The position numbers and the translations under genes are program-made. This document shows positions 8,219-10,000 of a stretch of 10,000 nucleotides of DNA, piece after piece. How positions within the stretch are numbered: the stretch's first letter is position 1; every line of letters begins with the position of its first letter. Source of the DNA: Acropora yongei (taxonomy: Eukaryota > Cnidaria > Anthozoa > Scleractinia > Acroporidae); assembly GCA_014634225.1 (NCBI GenBank), contig BLFN01000134.1, positions 4,293,522 through 4,303,521 on the forward strand, read 5' to 3'. The notes under the pieces were generated by a model, which worked only from the letters and a program-made list of their open reading frames with translations, had not been told where the DNA came from and did no database searches.

Positions 8219-8260
8219 AACTTAAATTAACGAACTTAAATTAACTAACTTAAATTTAAT
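8219..8260 (+). repeat. 14-bp tandem repeat, three copies
   Basis: Units 8219-8232, 8233-8246 and 8247-8260 share AACTTAAATT followed by AACG, AACT and TAAT. It directly follows the LINE stop codon and hairpin. CR1/L2-type LINEs often end in short tandem repeats instead of poly(A), so this may be the element's 3' terminus. Confidence 0.75.
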
Positions 8261-8408
8261 TTTAAAACTTTTCCATTGCATTAGTTTTTTTTCTCCGATT
8301 TGTATAATTTTTATAATATTCCATTGTAATAGTTCTTATTTAAATTTTTACAGTTGGTTTGATATCTTGCAATTTTACACTAAAGAATAGTTGAGTCAGT
8401 AAACTTAC

Positions 8409-8480
8409 AGATATTTTAGAGCCGTGAGATCATAGAAAATCTTTTGTAGTAGTTTCGCTATTTTGTTTCCACTGAGGTCC
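8409..8480 (-). CDS. LRR exon (first visible), 72 nt
   Basis: Most 5' exon of the minus-strand LRR gene in this window. The donor is GTAAGTTTAC (8408-8399) and the acceptor ends ATTGATAG (AG at 8482-8481), with a weaker pyrimidine tract than the other three exons. The length is exactly 72 nt: a leading G, 23 codons, then CT. The reading contains DLSGNKIAKL, IFYDL and TALKY, one 24-residue LRR with the LxxNxI and FxxLxxL positions in place. Joined to exon 3425-3496 the junction codon is CTG (Leu). The intron between them is 4.9 kb and full of retroelement remnants. Earlier exons, including any signal peptide, would lie beyond 10000. Confidence 0.83.
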
Positions 8481-8514
8481 CTATCAATGAACATACTTAA
8501 ATTGATGACATTAT

Positions 8515-8538
8515 CACACAAACACACACACACACACA
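8515..8538. repeat. CA microsatellite
   Basis: A CACACA run, interrupted once by AA, continues as eight CA units at 8523-8538. Simple sequence with no evident role, 35 bp upstream of the first LRR exon on the minus strand. Confidence 0.9.
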
Positions 8539-8788
8539 AAATAAAAACTGCAAAGTAAATTTATATTATGTTTACAATGCAAAAGGAAAAAAAAAGTCCA
8601 ACTCAAGACAAACGTGATTATGAGTACATACAGTAACTAATTATTTTCTTACATAAGGTATTTTTGTCAATCTAGCCCCTGCGACCTGAGAAATCAATAA
8701 AGAGAGCGTCCAGGGTATCAACCTACAAACAGATCAACACTGGACAATATATGCCTGATGACTGAAGCGATTGTGTAAACCACCGTAA
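8539..8788. other. No gene seen
   Basis: AT-rich spacer between the CA repeat and the BEL/Pao remnant. A GTAAG-like donor at 8652 on the minus strand is not preceded by LRR-like sequence. Confidence 0.4.
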
Positions 8789-10000
8789 CTTTTACTGAAT
8801 GAACAAAAATTAGAAAAAGAGCATAACCGACAACAAAAGGCAAACCGTGCAAGAGAAGTCGAACAGTTAAAAACGAATCCAGCTTGGTTCAAAATAGAGT
8901 GAAGGAATGTCTGGATAAAACAAAATCTGATTCCTCGACATTGGAGGAGTCTGCGTGAACTGAAACCGAGAGTGCCAAGAAATCGGAAAGGCACCACGGG
9001 CACATTCTCGAGATCGTTGCTAGTGGCCACGCAACTAACACGAGAGACAACGCCTCGTTTATCGAGAGCTGCGAGATCATAGTGAATGGCTACACAATTT
9101 ACCCGGTGGGGGAAGGACTTTTCAAGAAGATGTAAAACCTCGCGCCGGTTGGTTCACCCTGATACCGACACAGTGCTGTAGCAGGGGCCCAAGTGGAACC
9201 TCGAGGACCATTGGGCATTGCGTGTGGACTGAACTAAAAAGGATTGCTATACCATTATTTTCGGGGAAAAGGAAAACCTAAGAAAAGTGGAAGGCAGCCA
9301 ATGTAGCCTGGGTTGAAAATACACCCGCCACTCCAGAATATTGATTTTTTTTAGTTACGGCAGTATGTGTCGAGAGAGACTCTAAGGGGTTATCGAGAGC
9401 CCAGTACGTTCAAGATACCCCTACGAAGCAGCGAAGGAGACTTGATCGCAAGGTTGGCGGTGATGGGCGTCAAATTGCCATTAAACTGGAGGAGATGAAA
9501 AAAATTAAACCTCTTCGACCCGATAATTCGAAAGATATCGAGAACTTAGCGAGTCTTTTAGACAATACAGTTATTAATCTTAAGGCAGCAGAAAGAGCTG
9601 CAGAGCTTTAATCTGGGTCAGTATCCTTGAAACTTCAAAAGAAGATTACTGAATCCATGCTCGCAAGCAATCACTGATGGCTCTCTAAGATTCTCAGAGT
9701 CATCAGTCATCAGTGTAAGCCTTGCTAGAGAAGGTAATACAAGAATTTCACACAATCGCGCACGAAACCGTGAAAGGCTTTACCAAGGGAGGGTGGCATG
9801 CTGCAGGACAAGGCAAGATAACACGTTCTTCTCAGAACGTACGAGGACTGGATTTGTAGAAAACACCATGGAATTTAGAACTGTGAGATGTACTAGAACA
9901 CGGATGTCCCGTACCGCTGGGAATTAGCAAAACAATTGAAGTTGTGCTTTCGATGCTTAAATACTAGTCCCCAAGAACTTGCCTCGCCGTAGTAGAGTAA
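8789..10000 (+). pseudogene. BEL/Pao-type retrotransposon Gag remnant (partial)
   Basis: Degraded Gag-like polyprotein running off the right edge. It begins with a charged, coiled-coil-like stretch (LEKEHNRQQKANRAREVEQL, frame 2, to about 8890). It moves to frame 1 (VKECLDKTKSDSSTLEES, stop 8956, ASFIESCEIIVNGYTIYPVG, stop 9133, AQVEPRGPLGIA). From 9231 frame 3 has ELKRIAIPLFSG, KWKAA and TPATPEY (stop 9345). Frame 1 then holds LRQYVSRETLRG, frame 2 RYPYEAAKET, and frame 3 again RKVGGDGRQIAIKLEE, IKPLRPDNSKDIENLASLLD, stop 9609 and LKLQKKITESMLAS. Later come FHTIAHETVKGF, DVPYRWELAKQL and KLCFRCL (about 9939-9959), a partial zinc knuckle. The central part matches the DUF1759-like Gag region of Pao elements as I recall it. 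Linking the N-terminal part to the same Gag is inferred from continuous coding character. Many stops and shifts make it dead. Confidence 0.75.

Larger units (their letters stand above)
7829..8220 (+). pseudogene. LINE ORF2 C-terminus, 5' truncated
   Basis: C-terminal, post-palm part of a second LINE on the plus strand. Frame 2 (7829-8023) reads EYGSVAWHPY, NDIQKLERVEKKATRF and ATEMVKELNWED. An 8-bp tandem duplication (CAGACTAC, 7994-8001 and 8002-8009) accounts exactly for the shift to frame 1, which continues with FKFFFFPRTINGWNSL and DSFKFKSVNSFF to a stop at 8218. The ...FFPRTI..WNSL ending is characteristic of cnidarian LINE proteins (recall). It abuts the start of the minus-strand LINE at about 7815-7829. 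It contains the segment equivalent to the other element's RLDYCNSLLYG, so the two are different families, not halves of one insertion. Confidence 0.75.

Noticed and set aside
5985..8220. Twin-priming inversion of a single LINE
   Set aside because: The minus and plus parts each contain the equivalent post-palm segment (RLDYCNSLLYG versus EYGSVAWHPY), so they come from different elements.
8652..8720. Donor-like GTAAG on the minus strand as a further exon
   Set aside because: The preceding sequence has an in-frame stop and no LRR consensus.
1..10000. CRISPR array or bacterial defence operon
   Set aside because: No regularly spaced direct repeats with unique spacers and no tightly packed ORFs; splice sites, SINE and LINE remnants show a eukaryotic genome.

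Overview
This is a eukaryotic, almost certainly cnidarian window, most likely from a hexacoral such as a stony coral. It is AT-rich and mostly non-coding, with remnants of several retroelement families on both strands. It opens with a tRNA-derived SINE whose box B and double-hairpin body I recognise from coral genomes. There is no bacterial gene organisation: no operons and no ribosome-binding-site-led ORFs.

The one apparently intact host gene lies on the minus strand. It is a leucine-rich-repeat (LRR) gene of which four internal exons can be read, in transcript order 8480-8409, 3496-3425, 1030-959 and 677-606. Each exon is exactly 72 nt (24 codons, one LRR), has an AG acceptor and a GT donor, and ends after the second base of a codon. 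The junction codons rebuild as Leu, Leu and Ile at the LxxLxL core, giving 96 uninterrupted codons. One 72-nt phase-2 exon per repeat is typical of LGR-type receptors (glycoprotein-hormone and relaxin receptor relatives). The signal peptide and any membrane domain would lie outside the window, so that assignment is an inference.

The introns are filled with decayed elements. The 2.4-kb intron (1031-3424) holds a broken plus-strand coding region of a family I cannot name (about 1118-1996). The 4.9-kb intron (3497-8408) holds four: a reverse-transcriptase-element C-terminal remnant (3540-4883, +), a small LINE linker fragment (5637-5912, +), an internally deleted APE-type LINE (7815-5985, -), and a second LINE C-terminus with a 3' hairpin and 14-bp tandem repeats (7829-8260, +). 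Upstream of the 8409-8480 exon is a degraded BEL/Pao-type Gag coding region (8789-10000, +), which runs off the window edge.

Every transposon-derived reading frame is interrupted by stops and frameshifts, so none looks able to move itself. The most rewarding points are the LRR exon set, the unnamed pseudogene in the 2.4-kb intron, and the mobile element lying almost against the 3' splice site of the 3425-3496 exon.
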